A stretch of DNA of 64,000 nt from positions 682,001 to 746,000 of the forward strand of contig JAALGY010000028.1 of assembly GCA_032358165.1 (NCBI GenBank), read 5' to 3'. The notes beneath the pieces are model-generated. The model saw only the letters and a program-made list of their open reading frames with translations. It made no database searches and was not told the DNA's origin. Within the stretch, counting starts at the first letter, position 1. Every line of letters begins with the position of its first letter. Shown one piece after another: positions 34,609 to 48,018 of this stretch. The stretch is from Diplosphaera chodatii (Eukaryota > Chlorophyta > Trebouxiophyceae > Prasiolales > Stichococcaceae). The translations under genes and the position numbers were made by a program.

Positions 34609-35013
34609 GGTTGCGATGTGTTGTGGGTCCCGGCCTCAGAGGCAAGGAAAGGCGGCTGTACCGCCTACTAGCGCAAGGCGCAGCTGCTCTGCTGCTGCCT
34701 CTGCACTAGGCCGTTGTATTGATGCGAGAGGTTCGTCCCTCGCCCCGACGATGCTTTATGCAAGTCGCAGCCGGCGAGCTAATAAGGGGGCTACATATGT
34801 GGCCCTGAAAAAGGCACCCGCTGACATGTGCTTCCAGCAACAACCTGTGAGACTTGAACATCGCGACAGCGCCTTGGTGCCGCCTTGCAATGTCAGGCAC
34901 ACTTCACAACCGCTTGCCCGACTACCCGGTATTGAAAGTGCCATGTCTACTCTGGGCTGCCTGAAAGCATAGGTTCAGGCACAGCCTCCTGCACTCCACT
35001 GCAGGCTTGCAAG
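34609..35013. other. Divergent promoter region eEF2 / S1P lyase
   Basis: About 0.4 kb between the proposed eEF2 start and the S1P lyase ATG. It should carry both promoters. No element is clear by eye. Confidence 0.45.
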
Positions 35014-38000
35014 ATGTCTACCGTTCGGGGCCTGTTGCTGACGGCACATCATGCTGCAACAACATCTTTGACACGCCTGCAAGCCACAGCAGGCAGCATA
35101 GATGCCGTGCTTGCGGACCGTGTCAGCATGTACCAACCCGCAGCAAATGCAACACGCACACAGATGACAGCAGCCACTGCACATGTCGATGCCGCGCTAA
35201 GACAGCATTGCGCTGGCTACCGACCATGGCAGCTCCTGCTGATTGCGCTGGCAGCGACGTGGCTGGTGCCGCTTGCGCTTGCTGCCGCATTGCGGCAGCT
35301 GCGCCTGTTCCAGGACAAAGGTGTGCAATTGTGGATTTGGCGAACCCGACAACTTGTGTGATCATCATCGACTGTGATACTCCTGACACTCACACTGACG
35401 CCCATCCTGACATCTGCAGGGCTGGTGCAGACGCTGTTCATCATGGTCACGTCGCTGCCGCTGGTGCGCGGCTATGCCGCCCGGCAGCAGGCGAAGATTG
35501 TGGTGAGGATTTGGCGGCACACATGCTGTGACCTCCTTTGTAACTTTTTATTCATCCGATGTGTGCTCACATTGTATTTGTCCACATCCGTTGCAGGCAG
35601 ATCTGAGGAAGAGCATGAAGCCGCAGTATGCAGATGGCGATAGTCCAGTCGTCCAAATGCCGCTCAAGGGCGTGTCTGCAGCGTCCCTGCAACAGCAACT
35701 GCAGAAGAAGGCAGGGCCACATCCCATGCGTGTGACAAACTCTCATGCTGTTGCTGCATGTTGCACCCATAAGGACATTTGGATCCGCCCTCACTTTGAC
35801 AGTGCTGGCATCCTAGGAGGCAAAGGATGTGCAGATCGAGGAGGGCATCAGCAAGGTGTCGGGTACTGTGTACTTTGCCGGCGATGAACTGCGGGACCTG
35901 CTCAGCAGCACATATGCGGCCTTCTCGCACACCAACCCGCTGCACGGCGATGTGTTTCCGTCGGTCCGGCGCATGGAGGCAGAGGTTGTCGCCATGGTGG
36001 CAAATATGCTGGGCGGTGAGCACGTGCATACGTTAATGCATGCAGTGCTCAGAGAAATGCTGCCAACAACACGAAAACATCGCGTGCCCTGCTCGAGAGA
36101 AGTGCACAGATGTTTGATCCACCGATTGCACGGTTTATTGGCATGAGACATCCAGTACAACACCCCCGTGTCAGCCATGCGCTTGCCTTCTTTGCAGGTG
36201 GCGGCGTGAACGGCAGTTCGCAGGTGTGCGGCGCAATGACCAGCGGCGGCACAGAGAGCATCTTGTCCGCAGTCAAGGCATCCCGCGACTACATGTGCAT
36301 GCGTCGCGGCATCACGGCGCCAGAGATGGTCATCGCAGAGTCAGCACACGCTGCATTCTTCAAGGCTGCAGAGTACTTCAAGATCCGCCTGGTGAAGGTG
36401 CGTTTTCTGACTCTTTAGATCCTTTGCTGTAATGTTCCTCACCATCTGTCCAGATGTTGAACTTTGACCATCGACAACCTGAGCATGGAGTCTCAGCACA
36501 CCTGAGCTGCTGCTGTTTGTGCCTTTGCAGCTGAGGGTCGGCAAGGACTTCAGGCTGAGCGGCGCAGCGGTGCGGCGTGCAATCAACCGCAACACGGTGC
36601 TGGTGGTTGCGTCTTCCCCGGGCTTCCCGCATGGTAGCGTGGACCATGTGCGGGACATTGCAGCGGTGAGCGCCACCTCTGTTGGGACTGCGGGTTGCTG
36701 GTGTTCCATCTCATGGCGGCATGGCACCTATACTGTGCAGCTCAGTGCTAGTGCCCGTCTGAATGTACCTCCGATGGTCTTACACCTTGTGCAGTAGACC
36801 TGCAAGGAGGAAACTAACAGGCCTCGTTCATGAACTCATGCCTTTGGTGCGCTGCAGGCAGCCCAGGCGCGGGGTGTGCTGTGCCACTCGGATGCGTGCC
36901 TGGGCGGCTTCGTGCTGCCCTTCGCCCGCAAGCTGGGGTACCCGGTCCCTGACTTCGACTTCTCGGTGCCCGGCGTCACCAGCATGTCTGTGGACACCCA
37001 CAAGTTCGGTGGGTGCAGGCCTGAACGCAGCCCTGTGCCCGGCTTCATCTTCAGCCACCATGTGCATGCAATATTCAGGATCTTCAGTGGACCTGGTTGC
37101 TGCCACCTGAACTTCACTTCAGTTTGTGATCTGACGCATGCAGGCATGGCACACAAGGGCACTTCAGTGGTGCTGTACCGCTGGCCGGCGCTGCGGCAGC
37201 ACCAGTACACTGCCATCACCGACTGGAGTGGTGGGCTGTACATCTCGCCCGGGTTCGCCGGCAGTCGCTCGGTAAGGATGTGCTGAGCCACGTCCAAACA
37301 GCATAGAGTCTGCAGACGATCTCAGGGCGCAGTTCCAGCTTGCCCAATGTGCTCCACCATCGTTTGCGCTGCCATGTGACGGCACATGTCTGCTTGCCGC
37401 AGGGGGCACTCATCGCCACGGCTTGGACGGCTTTGATGCACCTGGGTGAACAGGGCTACCTGGATCACACCGCCCGCATCATGCAGGTACAGAGTCGCTA
37501 TGTGACTCAGTTGTCCGTGACACATATTCGCACAGAGAGCAGGACAGCATCCTGAGCATGCCACCCCATGTCACGCACAGGCAGCCACAGACTTCCAGGA
37601 GGCCCTGAAGCAGATACCGGAGCTGAAGGTCATCGGCGCGCCAGACATGTGCAATGTGGCATTCACGGGCGCCACACCTGGCATGAACATCTACGCCATC
37701 AACGACCTGCTGAGCAAGAAGGGCTGGCACCTCAATGCGCTGCAGCGCCCGGCGGCAGTGCACATGTGCTTCACCGCACAGCATGTGGACATCGTCAACC
37801 ACTTGATACAGGTTCGCTGGCACAGCCCAGTTACTGCCCATCTTGCTCCTTGCAGCAGGACAGTGGACTGGGCGCACGTCCTCATTCAAAATCCGCGCAG
37901 TAGTAGGCTCAGGTGGCGACTGTTGTTCGTTTGCACATGCAGGACCTGAAAGAGGCGGTCGCCACACTGAAGGCAGACCCCAAGCTGGCGAAGAGCGGCA

Positions 38001-38095
38001 ATGCGCCACTGTATGGCATGGCGGCCGTGGTGCCGGACCGCAGCATAGTCAACGATTTCCTTGTCGCATTCCAGGACATCCAGCTGGAACTCTGA
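35014..38095 (+). CDS. Sphingosine-1-phosphate lyase, spliced
   Basis: PLP-dependent ER enzyme that cleaves phosphorylated long-chain bases to a fatty aldehyde and phosphoethanolamine. Start ATG at 35014 ([20 protein letters not shown]). A hydrophobic segment near residues 70-90 ([20 protein letters not shown]) is the membrane anchor. Later exons: [20 protein letters not shown] and [40 protein letters not shown]; a [18 protein letters not shown] exon; [24 protein letters not shown] joined to [12 protein letters not shown], which contains the PLP-binding Lys region; [20 protein letters not shown]; and [20 protein letters not shown]. The C-terminal exons end [17 protein letters not shown] at 38095. 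All main motifs of the DPL1/SGPL1 family are visible. The exon set is nearly complete; small uncertainty remains near 35350-35850. Confidence 0.93.
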
Positions 38096-38710
38096 CGCTG
38101 CAGGGCACGGCCTCAGTCGGAAGCAGATGTTTAGCAGTGCACCTTGCAGCTGCACATCGCATGTCGCACGTCAAGAAGTCATACAGTGGGAGTGTGGCAG
38201 TTGTTCATGCTGTGGGACAGCATTAGATGTGGGTCTCTCTGGGTGCTTCTGGGTGCGCGGGCGTTTGATTAGTGTACCTCTATTGGCTTGCCTTTGAGAC
38301 CGCTTTATCAGCTCACCGAGGTCAGGCACATGGCAAGAACAGTTTGACACAATGCTGCATGACCCCTGGCAACGCCCAGAATGCCTTGCATATCAACTTA
38401 TGGGTGTTGTGCCTGGTGTCAGGACGACAAACCCTATGAGCAAGCATGCATGCATGCAACGCTCGCCAATAAATGCTCAGAACCGGATCTGCATGTCCAC
38501 GCTGTCCCGCCCTGATGCATCTCCCGTGCAATAAAGTTGCTGCGGATGGATACCCTCCAGAGCATCATTCTCTCAGCTACGTTAGGAGTCTCACACCCTG
38601 CATTATCGCCGACCTGTTGATAAGTAGCTGCATTGTGCGATGCAACGCTGTTTTTGGAAGGAACCGCTGCATCGATTGACCCTTGCTGCAGGTGGAAGCC
38701 ACCTGCAGGC
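38096..38710. other. Spacer upstream of SHOC1-like gene
   Basis: About 0.6 kb; it could also hold a non-coding or short first exon of the next gene. It contains GCATGCATGCATGCAAC near 38446, a string seen again near 40330. Confidence 0.4.
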
Positions 38711-41700
38711 ATGAGCCACCTCGTGCTGCAGTTCCCCTGCAACAGCGTCTACCATGCAGCAATCGACTACCACGAGCAGCGCAGCCAACATCGAGCTGCC
38801 CAGCAGAGAGCACAGGCCCTGCCTGTGCCCATTGTGCGGACACTGTCGCAGCATGCACAGCACAATGGTGGACAGCAGGAAGTCTGGCAGGCCGGGTGCC
38901 GCTCAGAGGCACCCGCGTTTGGGTTTCAAAGCGCCCTGGAGATGTGCAGCTACACCTTCACACCCTCAGTCAGCAGGAGCCAGATCACTGATTTGCTGCT
39001 CGATGAGGCTGCGCAGCAGCACTTGCAGGCGAATCTGCAGCCCAGCAGCCTCCACCAGCAGCCAGTCAGCCCCGCCATGGCTTCTGAGGCAGACATCATG
39101 CAGCTGCTGGTTGGCAACAGCCTCACGCACCAGCAGCAGCCCACTCTTTGGTTAGAGCCGTTTGTATTTCCTCCTGCACAACGGAGGGTAGGTGTAACAA
39201 CTTGCATGCATCACCATTGTGCATCCCCTAGATTCCAGAGGCCCAGAGGAAATGTCACCTGAACTGCTTCGCATGCAGTTCGTTCGATTTTGCGCAGGAA
39301 AAAGCAGGCGTGCTGGCTGATGTGGCGGCGCTTGACTCCGAGACCGAAGCTTTCGCAGGCAGCCTGCCAAACTGCTGTACTGACGATATACTGCAAGTGC
39401 GTGACGGCCTCTTCCATCAAAACCTGCATCATTGCACATTGTACATCATCAGTAATTGTGATGGTTTTGACAAGCTCACTGATATTTCACGATGTCACGT
39501 CAGTGCATGACCTCACCAATCATGTGTGCAGATCCGACAAGCAATTGGCTGGGTACCCAGCAAATTGAAGCCACCAGAAACAGCCAGTGACATTGTTGGC
39601 GATGACCAGCTTCTCATTCAGCTGGTGTCCTGCCGGCCGGCTGAGTATCGGCAGCTGGAGGCACCTATGATGCCGCCCAGCTGCATGGGCCCTGCTGCCA
39701 GTGCTGCCAATGCACTACTGCAGCAATGTCTTGCTGATGTGGAGCAGCCATACCCGTCTGCCAGTCCAGTTGCAGAGCTGACATCCACATTCGACAGCCA
39801 CGATGAGGCACAGCCAGTGGAAGCGCCAGCAACCGCTGACACTGCAGCAGCTGAGCAGACCGCGCTGACAACCTGGGTTTGCAGGCAGCCCGCAGATGTC
39901 TGGCAGTCATGCAAGGCAGCGCAAGCTGCAGCTTTGGAGGTGCCGTGCTGTATGCCGCTCACAGTTGCCATAGCAGCAGCGCGCACTCACGGCATTCAGG
40001 CGGCGCTGTCTGCAGCAGACATCGAGGTTGCACAGCTGCTTGGCAGCGTCAGCTTGCAGGTGTGGTTCTGTTGGTGTGCAAGCATGCAGGTTGGCTGCAG
40101 AACCTGTGCCTTGCACGGTGAGCAATCAGCCAAGCCAACATGTTGATGCAGACCCTGCCGCGGCTGGAGGATTGTGGGTTCCCCACATACGATGACATCG
40201 TCTTCTGCAATCTCCTGTTTGAGGAGCGGTCTACAATGCTGCCTCTGGTCGACATTGGGGACAAAGGCATTAATGCCGCACCAGATCAGGTGCCTGCCAA
40301 GTCAGGCGCACGCTTATTGTAGTCAGAGACATGCATGCATGCAACACTGACCTCGTACCACCATGTAGGCAGAGTCACGGCCGCCTTCAGCTCTGCATGA
40401 TTGGGGCTGCATCTGCGCGGACCTTGGCATACGGACGGTCAGCGTCGCAACTGCTGCACTGAAGCTGGACTGGTCGCTCACCACTGTTCCCCGCATGCCT
40501 GGAGGTCCGTGAGCATGGCAACTTCCTTCAGTGGTGCATGCTGCGCATGTCACTGCCTGAGTGTCTGCGGACACGAGGCTGCAGGATGGCCATGTGCATG
40601 ACAGCTGCTGCAGGGTTCCTGGATCGGCTGATCATGCAGCGGCAGGAAGGCAGCAACCTGCTGGCCCGGCACCTGCTGCCAGCGCTGGAGGCTGTGCGGC
40701 CGCAGGCTGCACCACTCGAAGCGCCGTCGCTGTTGCCGCTGCTGCTTGGGGACCACAGCGGTAGAGCAGCTGAAAAGCAGCCGGAGCAGCTCCCCTATGC
40801 TGTGGAGATGCACCTGCGGGAGAGAAGGGCACTCAGCAAGCGAAAGCAGCGTCGGAGGGGTGCAGAGCAAGAAAGACAACAGCCGCAAGACAATGCGCCC
40901 GATCAACGCCAGACGCCTGCCCCTGATGTACACGATCATGCGGAGCCTGATGCTGGGTCAGCATCGCGGCGCAGACCAGCGCCTACTGTGCAGCCCGTGC
41001 AGCACGACGAGGATCCCCAGCATCGGGCACAAAAGCATGCCTCGCCTCTACAGTCTGCTGCCAGGGCATCTGGTGTCTTTGCCCGGCCCCACAGCGGCAA
41101 TCAGCGACCTGGTGCCGGCCACCAGCCGCCTGCAGCCACCAAATATGCAGAGGAGCAGGTGTGGCCAGATCGTCTGGGTGCATGTAGACCGGGACGCTCT
41201 GAGACATAAGAAACCTGCAACGATGCAACTTACATATCACAACAACTTGCAGGGTGGTGGGGACATGAACTTCTTCCTGAAGCTGCAAGGCAAGTCATCA
41301 AACCAGCCTGCACCGGCCTCTTCTTCCGACACGGGCGGACCCGCCGAGTCATCAGACCTACCTGTTCCAGCGCCAGGACCGGTGCATCCGCATGAGGCTG
41401 TCATGCACGCTGCAGACTTTGTACTCACCATCTAAGTGATGCAGATGTCATTCGTTGCGCACGCCTCTGTGCATGCTGACAGCCTGCTGAGGCCCCGTAA
41501 TGGCGTAATTCCTTGCTGTCTGCATGCAGCCAACCATCATGGAGGTGTCATTGGACGGCCTGCACCGCTCACTGCTGCTGCTGTTGGCACAGGTGTCCCC
41601 TTGGTTTGTCAGCGCGCACGCCATGTTAACTCCAAGCAATTTCAAATGCAATGCCTGGTGCAGTGCAGTGCAGTGCCTTCCGAATATAAATGAAAACACC

Positions 41701-44700
41701 GTCGATACAGGGAAGTACTTACCAGAACGCATGACGCCCTGAGGCTGCCTACCTGACGCTGGCATAGGATGAGGCACGTGTGCTGCAAGGCGCCAGCGGC
41801 GTCTCTGCTGCGGTGGCGTCCTCCAACATCTTCGCTTTGGCGCCAATCACGGCCTCAGTGCACGTACGAGACCTTTACCCTTAACAACTTGCCAGAGCTG
41901 CGAGCTGCACAGTGCCTTTGGTTATGCCTTCGACCTTGAGTACTTGTTGTCTTCACCAATCCTTGAACACTCTCTGATGTCACCATGTGATCGGCAGGAG
42001 GCTGAGCAGCGGGAGCAGCGATCGCCGGGCAGCCAGCGGGGCTTGCTGCGCAGCTATGCCAAACTGGCGGTGTTGCGGCAGGCGGCGCTGTCACTGTGTC
42101 ACTATGGCATCCGCTGTGCATACCTGTACCTGCGCCACAGCACGGTGCGGACGCCCAGACACATCAGGATTCGGACAATCTACACAGCTGTTGCTTCACC
42201 GTCACTGTGGATACTGATGTGAGGTGCAAATGCTGTTCGTCTGATATCTGGCTGCAAACGCTATCCACCGCAGCATGGAACTGTAATTCCTGAGACTCTG
42301 CAGATCACTGATGCTAGTGTTCGTCGCAATCTCACCAGGAGGAGCTGCCGGCGGTGGCGGAGGCATGCGCCGGCGCAACTCGTGGCCTGGCGGCTGCCTA
42401 TGCGGAGGTGGAGGCGGGGCGCGAGACCGACCACCCCAAGCTGGCAGAGCTGCGCTGCTGCCTGCTCGGCTTCTGCGCGCTGCACCCCGTGAGAACCTGC
42501 ATAGGGGAAAACAATCTGAGCCTCTGCTGGCCTAGCTCCATGATGCTTGGTATCCCATTTGACACGAGCTGCTTTCAGTGTCCAGATCTGATTGGGGAAC
42601 ATGCCCTTGCTCACGCTTGAGCGCCCGGCAGTCAACGACTGGGCTGCGTGACACAGTCCATGCCAGATCCAGCAGGCCAGCGGTCGGCAGACAGGCGCCT
42701 GACAGGATGCTCAGCCCGCAGGGCGGGAAGGTGCTCGTCTTGGGCGATGCACGTGCATTCCTGAGCATGTATCATGCGCTGGCGGCGGCCGGGCTGCGGG
42801 CAGTGCAGCTGGACCGATTGCTGCATGCTGCACCTGATTCACCCGCTATTGTTGAGGTGTGATGTAGTTTGCGCTCAACGTCATGCAATCACTGTGCAAT
42901 CCGCGTCAACGATGCACATGTGCACTGCAGTAGCAGCTGTTGCTGTGTTTGCACTGCAACAGCCAGCAAACGTGGAGAGTACATGCCTCACAGTACTGTC
43001 AGTACATATGCAGGGGGCAAACCAGGCAGCGCAGCAGGCCGACTGCGTGCTGATCACCCATGCGCAGCTTGCTACTGCTGCAGCAGCATTCCCATTCAGC
43101 GCCTTTGGCCTGCTGCTGCAGTACGTAGGGCCATCCCTCTTAGATGCAGTTTCAGCGGGTGACACACCAGCAGATGCCACATCAGCAGCAGACATGAGGT
43201 GCCCTGGTGCGTACCTTTCAAGAGTGTTGCAGACGGATCATAGTCCCAGCTACATATATGCATAGTGGTGTCTTGGTTCACCAGGTGCCCCCATGGCGCA
43301 CATGCTTATGACACTCCATCTGCATTTCAGGTGACAGCGCCCACATCCAAAGAGTGGTATTGACAACCCCTCTGCCGGACCTCGGCCAACAGCAGCCAGG
43401 GGCTAAAGCACCCGACCCACGAATTGCGACCGCTCTTAAGCAGCGCCCAAATGAAGCTGCAGGGCCCGTGCCCGCTGGTGCGCGGGGGCAGCAGCGGGCG
43501 ATGTTGCAGCCAGCTGCGCTACGGCAGCAGCTGCAAGCGCGCGGACAGGGCAAGGTGGGATCATGTGGCGTGCTGCTGTCCTACGTCTGAAGCCTGCATG
43601 AAGGTTCTCAACGCATAGCACTATGGTTTGCAGGAGCAGGAAGACCATGCTGATGGGACATCCTGCGCAGGCAAGAAGCCAGGTGCATGCACACCCTGCT
43701 ATTGCCATCCAGCAGAACGTCGTGCAGGCACAGGCATCTAAGAAGAGCATGTTCCCATTGTCTGCATGCTGCAGAGAATCAGCATCGATTCTGTGGTTGC
43801 TTGCAGACTGGCCCCTGGTCATTACCAACCGGCAAGAGAGCCCACTTCAGCAGCGCCAGAGCCTATACGAGGCTGTGCTACAGGTACACTCACATGCTGC
43901 TTCATAGCCAGTTAAAGCTGTCCTCAGCATGGCTGAACATCCTCGGCATTCTGGAAGATGTTTGCTGCTGTCACCCAAATAAAGCACAACAGTCTCCCCC
44001 TGGCACAGCTGGAGACACAAGGTGGGCGCATTGTTGAGCGGCCGCTGGGTGCTGCGGACGTGGCTCTGTCGCCTTCCTGCAGCCTGGTCATCTTGGATGA
44101 AGAATCGCTTCAGGTTAGTGCCCACTGAGCAGGCTTGACGAAGCAAGATGCAGAGAAGGTGGCAGGGCCGTCACTCTTTAGGTGCAGAGCGGCATGTTTG
44201 GATGCTGTGCACCTGCAGCCCAGGCCCGCTGCCACAGCTGTGACCAACAACACCGCGGTTGTGCTGCTGCAGGGCAACACCATGGAGGACGTCATCCTGG
44301 ATGTCCTGGGCCCAGCGCTGTACTCGCTGAGCTTCGCATACTCTTCGGTGCTGCTGTTAATAGAAGCGATGGCACCTTTCCAGGTAACTCTTGAACAGCA
44401 GCTTTGCCGCATGCTGCCGTGTATGTGAGGCTTGCAGCTTCTGTTCAGAGTCTAATGCATCGTCAAGCACATCAAGCCTCAGCAGTTGAGGCGATAACAT
44501 GCATGGCTTGCACATGCAGGCCCGTCTCGCGGCGGCTATGCCGGAGCTGCTCCGCGTAGGCCAGAGAGTGGGCCTTGCCGTGCAGTGCCTGCCCTGCACC
44601 AGCTCACAGCAGACACAGGTCAGTCCGCAGGGGCATGTTGTCGATGGCACCGCTGCCATCTTGCATGCGACCAGACCTAATGTGCACGCCTGTGAGCAAT

Positions 44701-47700
44701 GCATTGCAGGCCACAGTTGTGGGTCTTCTGCGTGAGCACCTCAGCCAGCAGTTGACATCCGCCCGCACACCACCACAACTGCCTGACTCATCAGACGCTG
44801 CAGAGGTGCGCCACAGGCATGGCGCGAGCTGATGCCCTGGCACTTTGATCGCTGGCCACGGGGCAATTCAATGGCAATGCCCTTAAACCTGTGCACTGTA
44901 GGCTTGGCTGGCTGCCTTCCCATCTTTGAATCCTTATAGTGCTGCTGCGCTGGCGGCAGCGAAACCACTGCGCTCCCTGCTGACACTGCAGCCGTTACAA
45001 CAGGTAGATCCCTTTGCCAATGGAGCGTTGAACCCGTATTATGCCTCATCCTAGCTTGTCAACAGTTGGCTAAGCAAAATGCTGTGCAGACGGTCGTCTA
45101 GGAGCTTGTTGCGTGCTTGTTTGCCGACTCTACATCGTGTGTGTCTGAATGTACGCAGGAGGCGCTGGCAAAATCGCTGCCAGGCGTCCCTGCAACCAGC
45201 CTGCGTTTGTTCTTCAGGCAGGTCAGCAGCGGTACCCCGCAGACTGGCCCGGCTCACGCCACTGAACGCGAGCAGCAGATGCCGCCTGGCCCCAGTGCAG
45301 CTGGACAACACCACCAGAACCAGTACCAGCATCAGCAGCTGCAGCAGCTCCCTGACGAGCAGCTTGGCTGGCCAGAGTGCGATTATGACAATGCTGGCAC
45401 ACACGGGGGCTTTCGCCAAGACTCTGGGCCCCAGCGAGCGCCATCAGAGAGATACCAGGTGCGTGAGCCTGCAAGCCCAAAGCACATAATGCAGCTCATG
45501 CAGCTGCATCTGCCCGTTCAGCTTGGCTGAGGGGGCCCCGACACAACCGAGTATGCTGGTTGCCAGCCACATGTCAGAATTGATAATGCACCAGCAACGT
45601 GCACCCCTTCAGGCGCCGTCGCCGCCGCCGCCGCTGCCCGGCCTGGAGCAGCCCCTATCCCCGGCATCTGACGACTCCAGCTACCTCGCCGTGCCGCTGG
45701 TGCGGCCGCAGCATGCGCACCGGCGGCGCGCCACTGCAGCCTCGCCGGACATCCTGCCAGTTCACGAATTTGACGCCTATCCCACGGAAACGCATGCTAC
45801 CGGTGCGCACATGGTAGCCTGATGCTCTGCAGTCGATGTGAGGGTGACACAGCTGGATAGTCGATGTGCTATCCGGGCTTGATCACGATGCAATTGCAAC
45901 AGCGTTTACATGTGCAGGTCATCACAGTCATGTGCGAGCACACCCGGCATGGACCTCGTCACCCGAGCCGCCACCGCAGAAGCGACCTCGCAGGCTTCAC
46001 CACGTGCAGCAGCGCAGGTGGCTTGAAGACTAGAATGCTGCACGGGAAACTACGTTGCATTCAGCTATAGCACTGCACCACACTTGAAGGAAACATATTT
46101 GTTGTGCATCATGTGCCTGTAGCAGTGTGCAGCCATCATGCAGGGCACACTTTGCTGATGATGGCACAGACGAGTTTGGTGTACACCTGGATGCTGACCT
46201 TGCTAACGACCTCGCAGTTGACAGACCACCTGACACACGGTAGGGAGCCTGCTGCTGTCCAAGCAGCACTGCGCTTGGACGAATGCCAATCACGCACATC
46301 GCAACTGCCCTCATCCTGGCAGCTGCAGTCCTAGGGTTTATCCCCACGGCCACACTACAGGGGCCAGCGCTTCGCATCGCCACTGCTGCCGCCGCACCAC
46401 CGCCAGCACGGCCAAGTCGCTCCCCGGCACAGTGCAGAGGACGCAGATGTTGGCGCCCATTCTGCTGGCCTCCCATCTGAGGCTGCACGGCCATATGGCC
46501 TGGGGTTCGACCGCGATTGGGACCCGCTGGCTGTGCTGCAGGTGTGTGGTGGTTCAAACATCACAGGCACCCCCTGCATACTGGCTGATGAGCAGGACTA
46601 TATTGAGTGGTCGCCTGTCTGCTTTGAAGTGGCTGGCGGGGAGGGTTGCAAGGTTTAATCCAGTGCCTGTGCCAGGCTGCAGCAGCACAAGGCAGCAGTG
46701 TAAACTTGTATGTTGTCTGCAGAACCATCTGGACAAGAAGCGTGCGGCTCGTGCTGAGGGTGAGGATGCTGGAAGCAAACGGCATCTTCCGCCCATCCGG
46801 CTGCCGGCGCCCCGCCGTGAGACTGCAGCCTCCCCACTGCACAGCTCCAGCAACGTCCACATTGCAGGCGAATATAACGATCAAACAGCACCGCCTAAGT
46901 GACCTGGTGCCTGCAAGCATGCCGTTTCAGGGTTACCAGAATTGCTTGGATAGAATTGCTTAAACTGACGACTGCTCAGCACAGGTTGATGCTGATATCT
47001 ATCGGTTAGTCGGGTACAGGGAGCCCTGGCGGCCGGCTGGGCTTTTCTGCTCGGTTCAGAGTACCGTCTCATGCTGCAGACAGATGCATTATGGATGACA
47101 ATCATGTCACAGGTGCAGTAGCATGTGCAGTAGCATGTGCCAGATGGTAATGATAGCCTGCCGTATTCACTCTGTCACGCGCTTCTGTTCAGCAAGATCG
47201 ATCGAGCGGCTGAAGACCACCATGCCTGCAGGACCAAGAATGCGTACCGCACGCGTTGAAATGGAGCTAGGCAGTGATTCGGATGACGATATGCCAACAG
47301 TACATGCATCACGGTCTCCTACCAGGCCTGCACGCCCCACACTCTGCCGCCAGGTGAACATCGCCAATTCGGGCATAGCCGTGGCAAGGGTACAGGCATT
47401 GGCTGTTGTTGGCATGCCGGCCACAAGCCCATGTCCTGGTCTGCAGGTCTTGTCCGCAGTCACATTGCGCTGGTCCAACCACTATGCGGGTTGAGTGCAA
47501 TGTAGCATCATTGCAGGGTGTGTCGCCCGGCCGGTCAGCTGGTCGCAGCTGGCGGCCAGCCTCGGCGCTGCCACAGCGGGGCCTGCAGCGATCGCAACCC
47601 GTCAGCCTGGACTCCGACGATGACGGAGGAATGCTGCTTAATCGCCGGGGCGCAGTTGCAACCGCCTATGACCCCACCACGTACGATGATGTCATATGTC

Positions 47701-47906
47701 GGTGCCTTCGATAGGCTGCCAATGCTACGGCGAAGCTGCAGGGGCCATGCTGACCGGCACATTGCTACCCACGTATGCAACATCACACAGGGTGTGACCA
47801 CGTCTGGCCGCTTGGACTGCTGTGCAGGCGACCGCAACGGACACTGGGCTACAGCAGGAGCCTGTACGGTGATGACCCCCGGCAGACGCAGCTCATGTGG
47901 CGCTGA
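38711..47906 (+). CDS. SHOC1/ZIP2-like meiotic crossover protein, many exons
   Basis: Candidate homologue of plant SHOC1 / yeast Zip2, an XPF-fold ZMM protein promoting class I crossovers. First recognisable frame MSHLVLQFPCNSVYHAAIDY at 38711. Large Gln/Ala-rich exons follow (38711-39190, 39532-40060, 40560-41200). The diagnostic part is the XPF-like core. GGKVLVLGDARAFLSMYHAL (about 42720) resembles a helicase-like segment, with CVLITHAQLATAAAAFPF after it. At 43807-43883, WPLVITNRQESPLQQRQSLY is joined in phase to 44009-44113, LETQGGRIVERPLGAADVAL with CSLVILDEESLQ. Then come DVLGPALYSLSFAYSSVLLL and RVGQRVGLAVQCLP. A helix-hairpin-like tail LNPYSAAALAAAKPLRSLLT is followed by EALAKSLPGVPATSLRLFFR. 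Acidic exons (LGSDSDDDMP, SLDSDDDGGMLL) and a last exon RSLYGDDPRQTQLMWR end at 47906. The nuclease catalytic ERKxxxD is not evident, as expected for Zip2-type proteins. Start and several exons are uncertain. Confidence 0.6.
47113..47141. repeat. 12-bp tandem repeat x2
   Basis: GTGCAGTAGCAT occurs twice head to tail (47113-47124, 47125-47136), followed by GTGC. It lies in an intron of the SHOC1-like gene. Confidence 0.85.
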
Positions 47907-48018
47907 ATCTGGTGAATGATGTGAACGACTGCTGTAAAGCGTATGAGGCTTACAGTCGACCAGGGCCAATAGTGCACAACATCGTTTTGCAGCACTTTGT
48001 ACGCAGTGGCCCAGGCCC

